Part shown: in pieces, positions 1-9,748 of the stretch
How positions within the stretch are numbered: position 1 is the first letter of the stretch
Layout of the letters: every line of letters starts with the position of its first letter
NCBI RefSeq assembly: GCF_000003605.2
Contig: NW_003153752.1
Span: forward strand, 34,573-59,532
DNA: 24,960 nt
From: Saccoglossus kowalevskii
Lineage: Eukaryota > Hemichordata > Enteropneusta > Harrimaniidae
Direction of reading: 5' to 3'
Made by a program: the position numbers and the translations under genes
Notes under the pieces: model-generated
The model's database searches: none
What the model was told of the DNA's origin: nothing
The model's input: the letters and a program-made list of their open reading frames with translations, nothing else

Positions 1-2409
1 TAACATTATAGTTAACAATCTGACCAGCGCCTTCCTTATTTAAATAAAATACTGTATTGCATTAGTGATCGATGAGAAATGAAATCAACTTTTCGAATAT
101 GCCATTATGCTTATTTGTTATTTGGTGTGTCCAATGTTTTTTTCAATATGTATCAACACATTTTTACAAATAGACTACAGGATGTGAAATCTTTATACGA
201 CATATTCTCTATCATTAAAAACTATACCTTGAAAATTAAGACTACGTAAGCAAACAGACGTACAAAATATGTATCACATTCACATTCACTCGAATATAAT
301 AGAGGGCGACAAACCTGCTACTACTAAACAGGCACATGTGCATTGGCATTGGTGGAGGCTACTGATTCAATGATTGGATGGTACCTATCTTCACGTGTAC
401 ACGCCACAGGACCGAATTAAACTGCAACCATATAGGAGGCCGCTGATTGGTAGATTGAGTGTGCATATTATGTTGCAGTGGCTCGTCACAAAATAAATTT
501 ATCGTGTGGTTACACATGCCTGATTTTCGATTAGACATTTGTGTTTTATGTTGAGTTGAACCAAATATGTGGAAAGTACGTGCATGTGCTGGTGAACTGT
601 CTACTCCAGTGTGTCTGCGTGATACTGCCAACGCCATCCAGGTTCACCATATCATACAAGTGTTCTTTGGAAAGTCTTCACGACAAAAACCTGACCATGC
701 GTACTGCGTCGTGGCCAATCTTCGACCGAGGCAGTGAAATACGTCAGTGAATCGTTGTGTAGACTGGGGAGCACTATTCTATATAAAAACACTTTAATAT
801 ATTTAGGTGACATTTATGTATGCTAATTAGTTAATCATAAAGAGGCCACACAACTCATTATAATCGTATCTAATTATTATAAATAATATAAAAATAATAA
901 TAGGATTTGCCAAAATCAGTACAAATATGGTAATACATGTAGTTACATGAATTATGTATGACCTATGTAGTTTGGTAATGACGTTGTACTTCCATAAATA
1001 CTAATTTGCATAATGCAAATTCCAAATATGTTATTTTGTCATAATTAGTGACGTACAAATAGTGTAATTAATAGGTATACATTTCAGAAATGTATGAATA
1101 ATAAGTTTTATCACATGATTATGGTACTTATTATTCACAGTTGTGAAGCTTAGTGTGAAATATTGTTGTAATTGAAATGTATATCACATGTATATCAAAT
1201 GTATTATGTGTGTTTCATCACAAGTTGATAGAATTGTTTTCATTACTGCGATAGAAGAAAATCTGGTTTTGGTAAGATGTTGATGCATTTTGGCCGTTTC
1301 CTGACTATGTCTCAGGGACAGCAAATAAAGAATACAATATATCATTGCAAAATCTAAGATGAACCTGCATAAAAATATAACGTAATTAAACTAACAGTTT
1401 TCAAGAAGAAGTTAATATTAGTTTGTTTACTAAAAAATATTCAATTAAAACAAACGAATCTTAGATGGGTTCAATCCAAATAACTAAAAATATAAAGACA
1501 TTGGATTAGTTTTCAAGAAGACAAACGGGAATAACAATCTTCATAATAGGTACAAAACTGAGGGATTAAATCAAAGCAATTACACTAGCGTTTAAAAAAA
1601 AAGGAATTTACTTACTAAGGCTTGTCGAAGTATCCATGTATCCATAATGTTTTTTTTTTAAATATGATTGATTACAAATAAAAGCTTAATTGCAAGTAAT
1701 TGCAAGAGGTAGGAAATTTATCTGGTCATCTGAATACTGTTAATATCAAGGATTTGGTCCTATGTAAAGCCCTTGTTCGTTTTTATTTTGACCTTTGCCA
1801 ATTTACTCTAGTTGACAATGTTAGAATGAAAAAAGTGTGATATTGTCAATATTGATAATTCGTCATTTTTGTGTGAAAACAGTTTAATTCCTTGATGGTT
1901 TTCAGTGATATAAATTCAAATACATGTAACGAATTAGCACTTTGCAAGGTACGACGAAACTTTGATCTCCACTGATGAACTTAAATGATATTTTCCTATC
2001 TGGATAAAGACAATAATGACTCACCAACATACAAGACGTGTATACTTCATATAAGTGGATTTTAAAATGTTTATCTCAACATAATGAACATACTGTTGTG
2101 AACACTATGTTGTGTTCGGGAACTGTGACTCGCCTGGATGATAACACTTACACGTAGAGATACCGGATTCGACCCAAAGGAATACACATTAGTTCATTAC
2201 AAAAAGTCCAGTTTTATTCATCCAAACGGTCAGCTGAGGTAACGCCTCGCTGCCCACTTTACTCTCCTTCCCTCTCTTACAAATATTACAAACTCTATCC
2301 TAGTTCTGTAAGGCTTGGCAGAGTAAACATGAGGTTAGTCAATCGCTACAGTCGTTGGCACGATCTCGTGGTTACCAGGGATGTGTCTCACGGTTAAAGC
2401 ATTGCGTAA
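1..2409. other. Intergenic AT-rich DNA downstream of TTC38
   Basis: No exon with recognisable coding character was found on either strand. A somewhat more GC-rich patch at about 2100-2400 ends with a TGTTGTG/CACAACA-like motif and holds a minus-strand AATAAA at 2213-2218. It looks like part of a retroelement LTR, but no target-site duplication or second terminus could be found. A 57-codon plus-strand ORF starts at 568; it matches nothing I recognise. Confidence 0.5.
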
Positions 2410-2547
2410 TTAGTAAACAATCTATTTATCAAATTCCTGCATATGTTTACAATGTTCACTCCAAACTTGCAAGCTGTTGATTCTAAACAATTTTGCAATC
2501 TTATGTGAACCAAATGTACGTACGTGATGCCATTGATAGCATTACAC
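2410..2547 (+). repeat. Dispersed repeat, copy 1
   Basis: Shares roughly 75% identity by eye with 9361-9503. Landmarks shared in order are AATCTATT, TCAAATTCC, TTCTAAACAA, GTGAACC and TACGTGATG. It lies beyond the TTC38 3' end, while its partner lies inside TTC38 intron 1. Family unknown; probably an old nonautonomous transposon fragment. Confidence 0.65.
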
Positions 2548-2877
2548 TTGTTTTAAACCTGGCCACGTAATGAGTGAATATAAAACAATTAACATTTACC
2601 ATCGAATATCGCAGAACTTTGTTTCCAGTACTACTAGTTGCATATGATAAAGGTGAATAGCACCAATGATATGATAACAATTAGTATATTATCTATATAT
2701 AATGCTTCACATTTTTCAATTTATATAAGTTGAATGGGACACGAAGGTTAGCAACTGTTAACCCCTTAAACCGTTTCTAATTGATGAATATAGCCCAAAT
2801 GATATAGAAAAAAAATTGTCATAATGTCTGTCACAAATTGAGAAATATATAATTCCGTAAATCGTAGTATATTCAAT

Positions 2878-2883
2878 TTTATT
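2878..2883 (-). promoter_or_regulatory. AATAAA hexamer overlapping the TTC38 stop codon
   Basis: The last codon and stop (GAA TAA) followed by AA create a canonical polyadenylation hexamer. If used, the 3' UTR would be only a couple of dozen bases. The next clear minus-strand AATAAA is about 660 bases further on, at 2213-2218. Which is used cannot be told from sequence. Confidence 0.3.
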
Positions 2884-2969
2884 CGAGACTTGAGACAGTA
2901 GCTTTTTCCAATAACCTTGCAGTCATTGGCGATCCAGGTTTTAACGCGTCTCGTTCATACAGAAGGCTC
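2879..2969 (-). CDS. TTC38: TTC38 exon 14 (C-terminus and stop)
   Basis: Acceptor CTATAG. It reads SLLYERDALKPGSPMTARLL and ends VSSLE followed by TAA, matching [20 protein letters not shown] at the family C-terminus. An AATAAA hexamer overlaps the stop codon (2878-2883). Confidence 0.95.
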
Positions 2970-5900
2970 CTATAGAATAAAGAGTACAACGATTAGTAAA
3001 CACACCATTTACTTTGAACACTACCTCCAAGCTATAAAAAATACTTTGCATGATCTTTAAACGTTTTTGCTTAGCGTAGAGAATCACGTGCGTGCATGAT
3101 CGACGCTGCGCAGCGGACGGCGCACTCTATTCGCGCTTTGGACATGAAATGCGGTATCACCCAACACACTGACGGTGTCTAATTAATAAAAGCGGTCAAA
3201 GGACAAACTGCTCTCTGAATTCGTAGCCAATATTGCCTGATTGTAAGTAGTTTCGCGGCATTGGTGTCCCATTGTACACTCGATTAGTGCGACTTTCACA
3301 CCATTTTACATGGAATTGAAGATTCGTTCAACGCTGTGGGTTTTATAAATAGAGTTTTTACCTTGCAAGTAGTTGATGTTCCATTTCCGGTGACTTCAAT
3401 GCGGAATGAATGAGCATCAGGTTAAACAAATCTCTCTGGGTAAAAACAAACAACGTATCTTACCATCAAATATTCAATTTTGTGTGCGACTATGGAAAAT
3501 ATTTAATAAATCAACGATAAAAGCACAAAGTCTACCACGTCAAATAAAGTGAAAACATTCACTGTCACAGACAGTGTTCGGTTAATGATATTGATTTATT
3601 TTGTGGCGCATTTTGTAGCATGATAACTAAATTAATCATTGTAGTAAGCTCTCGTGGCACAGGGCAGTGTCAATTACATTGCTACTAGAAAATGAGACAA
3701 TTGTCAATTAATGGAATAAGCTGTACCTGTGCGTCACTTCCAGTGATTTGTAGTGTACTGTACCTCACAGGATTAAACGTGTTCACCACCTTAGCAAAAT
3801 CACCACAGTGATAGGCAATTAGTGATTCACAAATTGGTATTCCTGCTTTCTTGAATGCTTTGGCAACAGTGTGGTCCTTACTTGTGCTCCTATGAAACAA
3901 GTAAATCAACAATGTTGCGCAAGAAGTATATGTATATCATAACCGCGAATTAGAGAATAGTATACCAGTTAATACCAGAAAATTGTCATTTATTTAATAA
4001 CTAATGCACTGATGTATAGAATCGGATAAGCAATGGTGTAATTATTCGTCCTTTTAATTATAGTAATAACATACTGGTAATAATGTTCGACATTTATTAT
4101 ATCATTTTACTCTAAATTTAATAATACGTATTTTCACCTAATAAAATTCCGTATTGATTCCAATAAATCATTTGCAATCCCTTGTTGTTTTGCTCCCAAT
4201 GCGGCGATCATGAAGTGAACATCATTGAACACCAGAGCTTGATCTTCCACGTGAGTTTTAATAAAATTAAAAACTTTCAACCATCTTGACCCGACATTGA
4301 CGCCTTAAGTAAAATATAAATTTGCATTTATGAAATTTATAATATTAAATAAAATATCACTGTACAATATTTACAAATTTAGAGATAAAAAAGACAATCT
4401 ATAATTTCAAGGTCAAGAAAATTATAAACTCGCGGACACGCATAATATATAAAACTATAAATTTGATAATCTTTCATAGTGTATAGATTGTGTACTTTGC
4501 AACCGTGTATGTACAAACCTTCATATTCCAATCGTTGGAGGAAAGCGGCTGCATCTGTGACATCTAACATAGCCCCACTGTCTATCTTAGAGCCAAGCTT
4601 TTACAAAATGATAAATATGACACCAATTATACACTAACAGCTAAGGTATCAGGTATCAAGTTGTCATGCAATGTGGATAATGTATCGTTGTTGCGTATTC
4701 ACAATGGTTAGTATTTACACCATAGTTTGAGCGGGGAAATGTTAATATAAAACAAGTTTGGAATAACTGATTTAATAATAACTGATTTAATTTTAATTGA
4801 ACATCCTATAATTATTGTCCATCACCCTGAACATTAGAATTAAATTAGTTTGATGGATGATTGCGTTGTTGAACAGTTTTATATCAGCATTTATTTATTT
4901 AGCAAATATTTATCCGATTGAACATGTGTATACCCACTCATACTATCATTTCCTGTCAACAGGCTGAAGCTCATTTACAAACACGGAAATGAGGGACAAC
5001 ACATCTCGAGCATATACATGTAATGAGAAGAATACAGCAGTTATTCCGCAGAAACTGCTACTCCTTGCGACAAGTACAACTGCATCTTTTACGTGCACTG
5101 ATAAAGGGAACAATAAACAGTTTTACGTCCCATCCAAAAGGTAGTCATTCTCTCGGTTACGAATGCCGAATCATTGTAAGTAGGTAGAATATACTCTTTT
5201 GCAATATTGAATGTGCAGCCAACCAGGGGAGTAGAACTCAAAATCTCCCTGATGATAGTGGACAAGACTAACTATAGTGCAGTACATCAGATAATATTCA
5301 TAAGTTTACCATGGATCGGGTGGAGTTATTGTCCGGGTAGTGGTAGTTTTGGTTTCAAATAATTTGAGCAATTCAATGGCTATTGCGATCGTCTACATTT
5401 GGAATAACGTGTGTCAGAATAATTACTTACATATTCATCATACAGACTTAAAGCTGCTTCGTAATCACCCTATATGCAAGAAAGACAAAAATAACACAAA
5501 ATGTCATCGACTGACACTCAGTATCGTAAATAATGTTTACTTGTATTGGTACACGTTGCATGTGCCTATCAACAAATACGTGACGAGATCTGTATACACA
5601 ATAATGCAAGATTGGGCTATGTTACTTGGAGCTATGCATCATCAAAGGGGCTCTGCTTAAAACCATGTGTCGCTCTAAGCATGTGATTAGCCTGTGAGTA
5701 TGAATATGGAAATATTCTAATGGTACAAAAGCATTTAGCAGAGACAGCAGAAGTGGGGTTCACATTCAGTGTCATTTGTGAGTTCCCTGGATAGTTGCTA
5801 CTAACGACGACAATGAAGAGAACGCCTAAACATTGAGGCTGTCCAAGCTAATTGACAGGGCATGTAGGCATTACAGTTTGGCAGGGGTATGACATATTTG

Positions 5901-6894
5901 TATTAATCTGCAAAACGATAAGATAATGGTGATCCTGGTCTGACAGTCCGTAATCATGTACTCTCCTGATGTAATTGCAATCCTGTGCATGTAAAAATGT
6001 TGTGTGCAACCGACTCCACTGCCAAAAAGCGAGAGAAATGTGGTCAGCTCCCTCCTTTTGAAAGTTATGATATGGTCATGGTGTAACTGAACAAAATATT
6101 GCTAGCTGCACTTCCAATTCTCCGCCAATAAAGGCAATGGCTTCACGTATTTGATACATACAAGAAATCTATAGACAGAGTTTTGAATCCGGCTATAAAC
6201 TCAATTTGTAAGTTCTTGAACATCGCACCAGTACAGTAAATTTTATAAACTGTTAAGATCTGAATGTTGGCAAATTTGCTCCATTCGATTATTGAAAAAT
6301 CAGTTTCCTACCTTTTCAATATAATAAAGGCCCAAATGCCAATATACATGACCCTCAAATGCGTGTTTCTGAAAGAGAATTAGCAATCGTTACTATCAAT
6401 AGTTACTCGGCATTATTCGAATGATTGAAACATCAAACCGCAGTGCATAATTAAACAATACATAATGCATATCAGAGAAAGCACACACAATATACCAAAT
6501 GGTTCTAGTGAATATAAATATCTTTATGTTAATCACCTGATTGTTATGAACTGTGTCATTAAGATAACGTATACCTTCATCATATCTGCATTGCATCTCC
6601 ATTACATGGGCTAGTGTATGGTTAGCAACGCCATCACGGGAATTCAGTTCTAATGACTGCAAAAAAAGACTGCATCCTGCAATTACTTTGTGCTGCTCTA
6701 AGTGATTTGGCTATCTACTGTGATATATTCGTTAAGTACCAGTCATTTGTTTTATGTTTAGGACTTGAAAATTCAATTTGATGATTACATATATAAATAT
6801 CGTTTGTGTACGTTCTTATTGCATGGATAGCATATTCATCGGGAGAATATTTACTACATAAAGGCTATTTCACAAGGTTTCAATGAAATTTTAG

Positions 6895-6961
<67 letters not shown>

Positions 6962-9695
6962 GTTGACATTCTTTTTCCGCTTCATCGAGGAAGTTTGTCT
7001 CTTCCAATCCAAAAGCATGCCAGCTCTTCAAGTACCTGGTATGAAATAAAATGCACCTAGTTTAGGGTAAGTTTTTCAAAAACGTAGAAAAATTCGAACT
7101 ATCTAATTTAAATTTGCGCAATATGATGACAATACAAAACAATATATAATTGACGATGTCATGGAGTGAAAAAAGTACAGATCAGGGAAGTGCTGTAACT
7201 TTAAACCCATGTGCACGTTGGTTATATGAAAATCTACGAAATACGTTTAACAGTGTGGGCTATGGCTATAATGAAGGCAAGCTGGACATGTTGACTCAAT
7301 TAAATAATCAACAACATCAACAAAGTCAAAAATAATGTTATGGACTAATGAGTCAAACGTGAACAAACATTCATATGAGCGTTTTTCACCACAGATGGAT
7401 ACCACACAGTCCAAAGAATTCCTTCAGTATTATGTATATTATTTGAGTAGATATGAACCTAAGTTACTAATGTCACTAATGTTGAATATAAAAAGCGTTT
7501 TTGCTGGTTTCCAAGAAGAAGTTAACAGTATCAGACAGGCAAACATTTGCAGGTATACGCCATGTGCGCTGTGTTTTACACTTACCCATACATGCTTTGT
7601 GATATTTTTCCTGACTTCCAGAAGGGCATTAGACGTGCAGCACAATCTCTGTACTGTGCCATTTCACCTCGATTGAAGTAACAGTCGATGGCGAATCGAA
7701 AAGCCAACATATCAGTTGGTTGCTGCAGCAATATATTTTCCCATGTATCACTTGCCCCAGTAAAGTCCCTATAATATGATGAATAAACATGGTCACCAAT
7801 TGTTTCTGTCATACCCTACTCAAATACTAAGTATTTCAACTTTTTAAAATCATCACATTATTTTATCTCGTTGCAATATCCGAGTAAATATTTCTGCTCT
7901 ATGTGGTTGTATATGACATCAGCAAATTGGCGGGGCGATTTGCCGTGTTCCTGTGCTTGACAATGTTGCGTGTTTATCACATGTCGGTAATATGTGTGTA
8001 ATTTATATCTGTACTCACCCCTCCGAATACAACTTAACAGCCTTAATGTGTAACTTTTCTTTCCATGTTATCATATCATTATTCGCGCTTTGAGCCATTT
8101 TTTCAATATTGCTTTTTAGTTCAGGGTTATTCCATGTGGATGTTGTACTGCCAAGTAATGTGAGACCATTTGATATAATTTGACCAAAAACTACAAAGAG
8201 ACAAATACCGACTTAACTCATAATTTATACGAATCAAAATAATAGTATATATTTAGTATCGTGTATATACACACTATAATAATTCTGTCAATCAACATGT
8301 GGACATTTGTCACCTTAGTTAATAACAGGAATCTCTTACCAAAATTGGGGTCGGCGGCTGTCATTCTTCTGATAGCACCGTCTATTCCACCAACACTGTC
8401 GTCAGAAAACCCACTCATGTACTAGAAACAGAAATCGATGCATGAAAATGTGAACTCCAGAAAAGCGTCTATAATTGGTTTTATAGGGAAGATATGTGAT
8501 TGGTTGAGAGGTTTTGATGTCAAAAAAGAAATTTTATAAAATATATACCTGTGTGACTATTGCATCATACATTTTAGCAGCTTCATTGCTCGTAGTTGAC
8601 AATGGGAGTCCTATATCTTCCCATTCCTGAAAATAGATAGTAAAACTTGAATATACTATAGTTACGATTGATATATTTGAATATTATATTTAACGATAAT
8701 ATTTGAAGATATTATTGTATTTACTATTATTTTCGAGGCGCATCAAAAATAACACCACTGCCAATACCTGAACAATGTGGGAGGGGTAAATATTTACTGA
8801 ACCGGAACACGGTTGCATACATGTAGGTCACAGGAGAGAGGTCAAAAGTTCTTAACTAAAAGTATTATTCGAATCTGAATTACTGCACTTATTACGATCG
8901 TTGCAAATCGATCGACACAAACCGTATTACCCTAGTAAGTACACACTTTTTGAAGTATCACAGTAATGATAAGAGTACTTTGGTGACGACACAGGCCAGC
9001 TACGACGCGACGGGCCGATCAAACTCCATGTTTTCTCAAAGGCAGGTGACCAAACAATATACCTAGTAGCTCGCAATATATTATGTCACAGTATTGTGAA
9101 AGTAAACTACGTAAATTACCTCCAATCATTCCAGCTCATGGCGTCATCTGAATTTATCGCAGCTGGCCAGGGTTTCAAATTACGCATGCGCACATGACTA
9201 CAAACAAAAATCGTGGAAGAATTAATAATATTTTATTTTACTTCATACATTCGCAAAACAAATTTTCGCTCTGCAGATTTGTGATAAAATACCATTAACA
9301 TTTTAGCTCTTCGAACTCTCGTCGTCCCATATCGGGCGATGTTCAATCGAAAAAATACATTTAGTACGCAATCTATTCATCAAATTCCAGTAGTCTATAT
9401 TTATAATATATATTCTAAACATGCAGGTTGCTGGTTCTAAACAATACTACTGCAATGGCTTGTGAACCGAATGTACATACGTGATGTCATTGATGCAGTA
9501 TACTGGGAAAACATGAAGACTCCTCCCCCGACAAAGCCCAACAACACCATTCACTCACGGCGCAAGGGGTCGATCAAATTCTATGTTTATTCAAACACAG
9601 GTGACCAGAGGATATGCCTAGTAGCTCACGAGATAGTACGTCACAGAATTGTAAAAGTAAACTATGTAAATTACCTTACAATCTTTCCATCTCAT
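2879..9695 (-). CDS. TTC38: TTC38 ortholog, tetratricopeptide repeat protein 38 (whole gene, 14 coding exons)
   Basis: The joined exons read 466 residues without a stop, close to the roughly 469 of vertebrate TTC38. Family-specific blocks appear in order: LPLSTTSNEA (about residue 14), GGID..I..M.AADPNF (about 45-59), NGLTLLG, WENILLQQPTDMLAF (about 126), FGLEETN, HTLAHVMEMQ, YWHLGLYYIEK, GDYEAALSLYDEY, AMLDVTDAAAFLQRLEYEG, NVGSRW, LVFNDVHFMIAALGA, PVRY, GSDAQ, and at the C-terminus SLLYERDALKPGSP. All introns are GT-AG and exon phases match throughout. TTC38 is a predicted soluble alpha-helical repeat protein with no signal peptide or membrane segment visible; its molecular role is poorly established even in vertebrates. 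Homology was judged from memory of the family, not by a search. Exons run 9675-9695, 8549-8626, 8340-8421, 8019-8190, 7586-7768, 6960-7035, 6537-6656, 6312-6368, 5431-5469, 4519-4597, 4138-4303, 3727-3889, 3362-3435, 2879-2969. The only uncertain splice site is the exon 10 acceptor. Confidence 0.93.
3090..3145. other. CpG-dense patch in TTC38 intron 13
   Basis: A short stretch rich in CG dinucleotides (around GACGCTGCGCAGCGGACGGC) within a strongly AT-rich intron, next to a CACGTG E-box-like hexamer at about 3087. It may be a repeat fragment or a small regulatory element. No coding sense was found. Confidence 0.35.
3362..3435 (-). CDS. TTC38: TTC38 exon 13 (residues 413-437)
   Basis: Acceptor TTTACCCAG, donor GTAAAA. 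It reads RDLFNLMLIHSALKSPE and then HQLLA, matching RDVFNQLLIHAALN after the GSNAQ block. The final codon is completed by exon 14 to give arginine. Confidence 0.92.
3727..3889 (-). CDS. TTC38: TTC38 exon 12 (residues 358-412)
   Basis: Acceptor TTTCATAG, donor GTACAG, 163 bases. It contains AGIPICESLIAYHCGDFAKV, followed by NTFNPVRY and ending GSDAQ, equivalent to [26 protein letters not shown] and GSNAQ in the family. Confidence 0.95.
4138..4303 (-). CDS. TTC38: TTC38 exon 11 (residues 303-358)
   Basis: Acceptor ACTTAAG, donor GTGAAA. It encodes GVNVGSRW and then DQALVFNDVHFMIAALGAKQ, which align with GVSVGQRW and HILLFNDAHFLMASLGAHD. Ends in phase 2. Confidence 0.95.
4519..4597 (-). CDS. 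TTC38: TTC38 exon 10 (residues 277-303)
   Basis: Encodes LGSKIDSGAMLDVTDAAAFL and then QRLEYE, matching [21 protein letters not shown]. The chosen acceptor is TAAAAG at 4598-4599, which has a weak pyrimidine tract. A second AG 12 nt further in (exon from 4585) keeps the frame and would remove four residues. The donor GTTTGT is also not the commonest form. Confidence 0.85.
4598..5430. other. TTC38 intron 9, no internal feature seen
   Basis: AT-rich intron with a GT-AG boundary on the minus strand. I searched it for a further TTC38 exon and found none; the protein is continuous across exons 9 and 10 at close to the expected length. Confidence 0.7.
5431..5469 (-). CDS. TTC38: TTC38 exon 9 (39-nt microexon, residues 264-276)
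   Basis: Reads GDYEAALSLYDEY between acceptor CATATAG and a near-perfect donor GTAAGT. It matches GEYEAALTIYDTH of the family and exactly fills the gap between exons 8 and 10. It is flanked by introns of about 840 and 830 bases and is easily missed by gene finders because of its size. Confidence 0.92.
5470..6311. other. TTC38 intron 8, no internal feature seen
   Basis: Intron between YYIEK and GDYEAAL codons. No repeat family, RNA gene or extra exon recognised on either strand. Confidence 0.7.
6312..6368 (-). CDS. TTC38: TTC38 exon 8 (residues 245-263)
   Basis: Nineteen codons between TCTTTCAG and GTAGGA. It encodes HVYWHLGLYYIEK, matching HNYWHWALYLIEK in vertebrates. Phase 0 at both ends. 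Confidence 0.93.
6537..6656 (-). CDS. TTC38: TTC38 exon 7 (residues 205-244)
   Basis: Forty codons in phase 0 at both ends, acceptor TTTGCAG and donor GTGATT. It reads SLELNSRDGVANHTLAHVME and then MQCRYDEGIRYL, equivalent to the family's [21 protein letters not shown] block. Confidence 0.96.
6899..6958. repeat. (TA)30 microsatellite at the start of TTC38 intron 6
   Basis: An uninterrupted run of 30 TA units. It ends one base from the exon 6 boundary, so on the minus strand the intron begins G(TA)n and the 5' splice site is part of the repeat. Confidence 0.99.
6960..7035 (-). CDS. TTC38: TTC38 exon 6 (residues 179-204)
   Basis: Seventy-six bases starting after ACCAG and ending CAACAG at the donor GTATAT. 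It contains GYLKSWHAFGLEETN followed by FLDEAEKE, matching [21 protein letters not shown]. The donor is itself the first bases of a 60-bp TA microsatellite, so this splice site lies in a length-variable tract. Confidence 0.95.
7586..7768 (-). CDS. TTC38: TTC38 exon 5 (residues 118-179)
   Basis: Longest exon, 183 bases, acceptor ATTATAG and donor GTAAGT. It reads GDFTGASDTWENILLQQPTD and then MLAFRFAIDCYFNRGEMAQY, a TPR-like helix pair that aligns closely with the family's [27 protein letters not shown] block. It continues as RDCAARLMPFWK before ending in phase 2. Confidence 0.96.
8019..8190 (-). CDS. TTC38: TTC38 exon 4 (residues 61-118)
   Basis: Starts after TTTGTAG and ends at donor GTGAGT. 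It gives VFGQIISNGLTLLGSTTS, a helical stretch, then WKEKLHIKAVKLYSEG, corresponding to RREQLHVSAVETFANG in the family. No stops in frame; ends in phase 2. Confidence 0.94.
8340..8421 (-). CDS. TTC38: TTC38 exon 3 (residues 34-60)
   Basis: Eighty-two bases from acceptor TTCTAG to donor GTAAGA, ending in phase 1. It encodes YMSGFSDDSVGGIDGAI and then AADPNF, matching the SLGGIEG and KAADPTF blocks of the family. The split codon is completed by exon 4 to give a valine. Confidence 0.95.
8549..8626 (-). CDS. TTC38: TTC38 exon 2 (residues 8-33)
   Basis: Twenty-six codons in phase 0, with acceptor TTTCAG and donor GTATAT. It contains LPLSTTSNEAAKMYDA, the most recognisable N-terminal block of TTC38 (LPLSTTSNEACKLFDA in vertebrates). 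Confidence 0.95.
9120..9139 (-). pseudogene. Decayed duplicate of TTC38 exon 1
   Basis: Begins ATGAGCTGGAATGATTGG and still has the donor AG|GTAATT. It is 20 nt long, one base shorter than the functional exon at 9675-9695. Splicing to exon 2 would give MSWNDWRNGKI and then a TAG stop. It could only yield TTC38 protein by starting at a later ATG (exon 2 or 3), which would lose the LPLSTTSNEA block. Confidence 0.75.
9183..9192. promoter_or_regulatory. NRF-1-like palindrome, proximal copy
   Basis: CGCATGCGCA lies about 45 bp upstream of the pseudo-exon ATG, in the same relative place as in the distal copy. It resembles the known NRF-1 consensus YGCGCAYGCGCR. Confidence 0.4.
9361..9503 (+). repeat. 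Dispersed repeat, copy 2
   Basis: Partner of 2410-2547 in the same orientation. It sits between the two copies of the first-exon duplication, inside TTC38 intron 1. Confidence 0.65.
9675..9695 (-). CDS. TTC38: TTC38 exon 1 (start codon, 7 codons)
   Basis: Reads MRWKDCK, followed by donor GTAATT in phase 0, which joins in frame to exon 2 (EWEDIGLPL). The KDCK end resembles the RDCQ of vertebrate TTC38 just before its AWKDARLPLS, which supports this choice of start. It is the only nearby ATG that joins exon 2 in phase. A partly decayed paralogous exon lies 556 bp closer to exon 2 and cannot be used in frame. Confidence 0.8.
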
Positions 9696-9738
9696 AGTGA
9701 CCTCTGAATTTATCGCGGCTGACCAGGGTGTAAAATCA

Positions 9739-9748
9739 CGCATGCGCA
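9739..9748. promoter_or_regulatory. NRF-1-like palindrome upstream of TTC38
   Basis: CGCATGCGCA, one position off the NRF-1 consensus on the minus strand (TGCGCATGCGTG), about 45 bp upstream of the start codon. NRF-1 sites are common in core promoters of animal housekeeping genes. The adjoining DNA up to about 9960 is richer in CpG than the surroundings, as expected of a promoter. Confidence 0.45.

Larger units (their letters stand above)
9016..9195 (-). repeat. Proximal copy of the TTC38 promoter/first-exon duplication
   Basis: Aligns with 9571-9752 over about 180 bp at roughly 80% identity by eye. Shared blocks include CGATCAAA, AGGTGACCA, CTAGTAGCTC, GTAAATTACC, CTGAATTTATCGC and ACGCATGCGCACAT. 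It therefore duplicates the splice donor, the start codon and the upstream palindromic motif. Confidence 0.85.
8627..9674. other. TTC38 intron 1
   Basis: A 1048-bp intron on the minus strand containing the decayed proximal copy of the promoter and first exon (9016-9195) and a dispersed repeat (9361-9503). The part from 8640 to 9010 shows no recognised feature. Confidence 0.75.

Noticed and set aside
568-741. 57-codon plus-strand ORF starting MWKVRACAGELS, with fairly balanced codon use
   Set aside because: No family recognised, no splice context or promoter that decides for it, and the opposite strand is also open. Not enough to call a gene.
2095-2400. Possible minus-strand solo LTR ending ACACAACA with an AATAAA
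   Set aside because: Neither a matching TG start nor a flanking target duplication could be found; kept only as a remark in the intergenic entry.
5340-5660. 106-codon plus-strand open frame
   Set aside because: It is antisense to the TTC38 microexon 9 at 5431-5469 and has no protein-like features.
7335-7676. 113-codon plus-strand open frame
   Set aside because: It overlaps TTC38 exon 5 antisense and the rest is intron; no recognisable protein.
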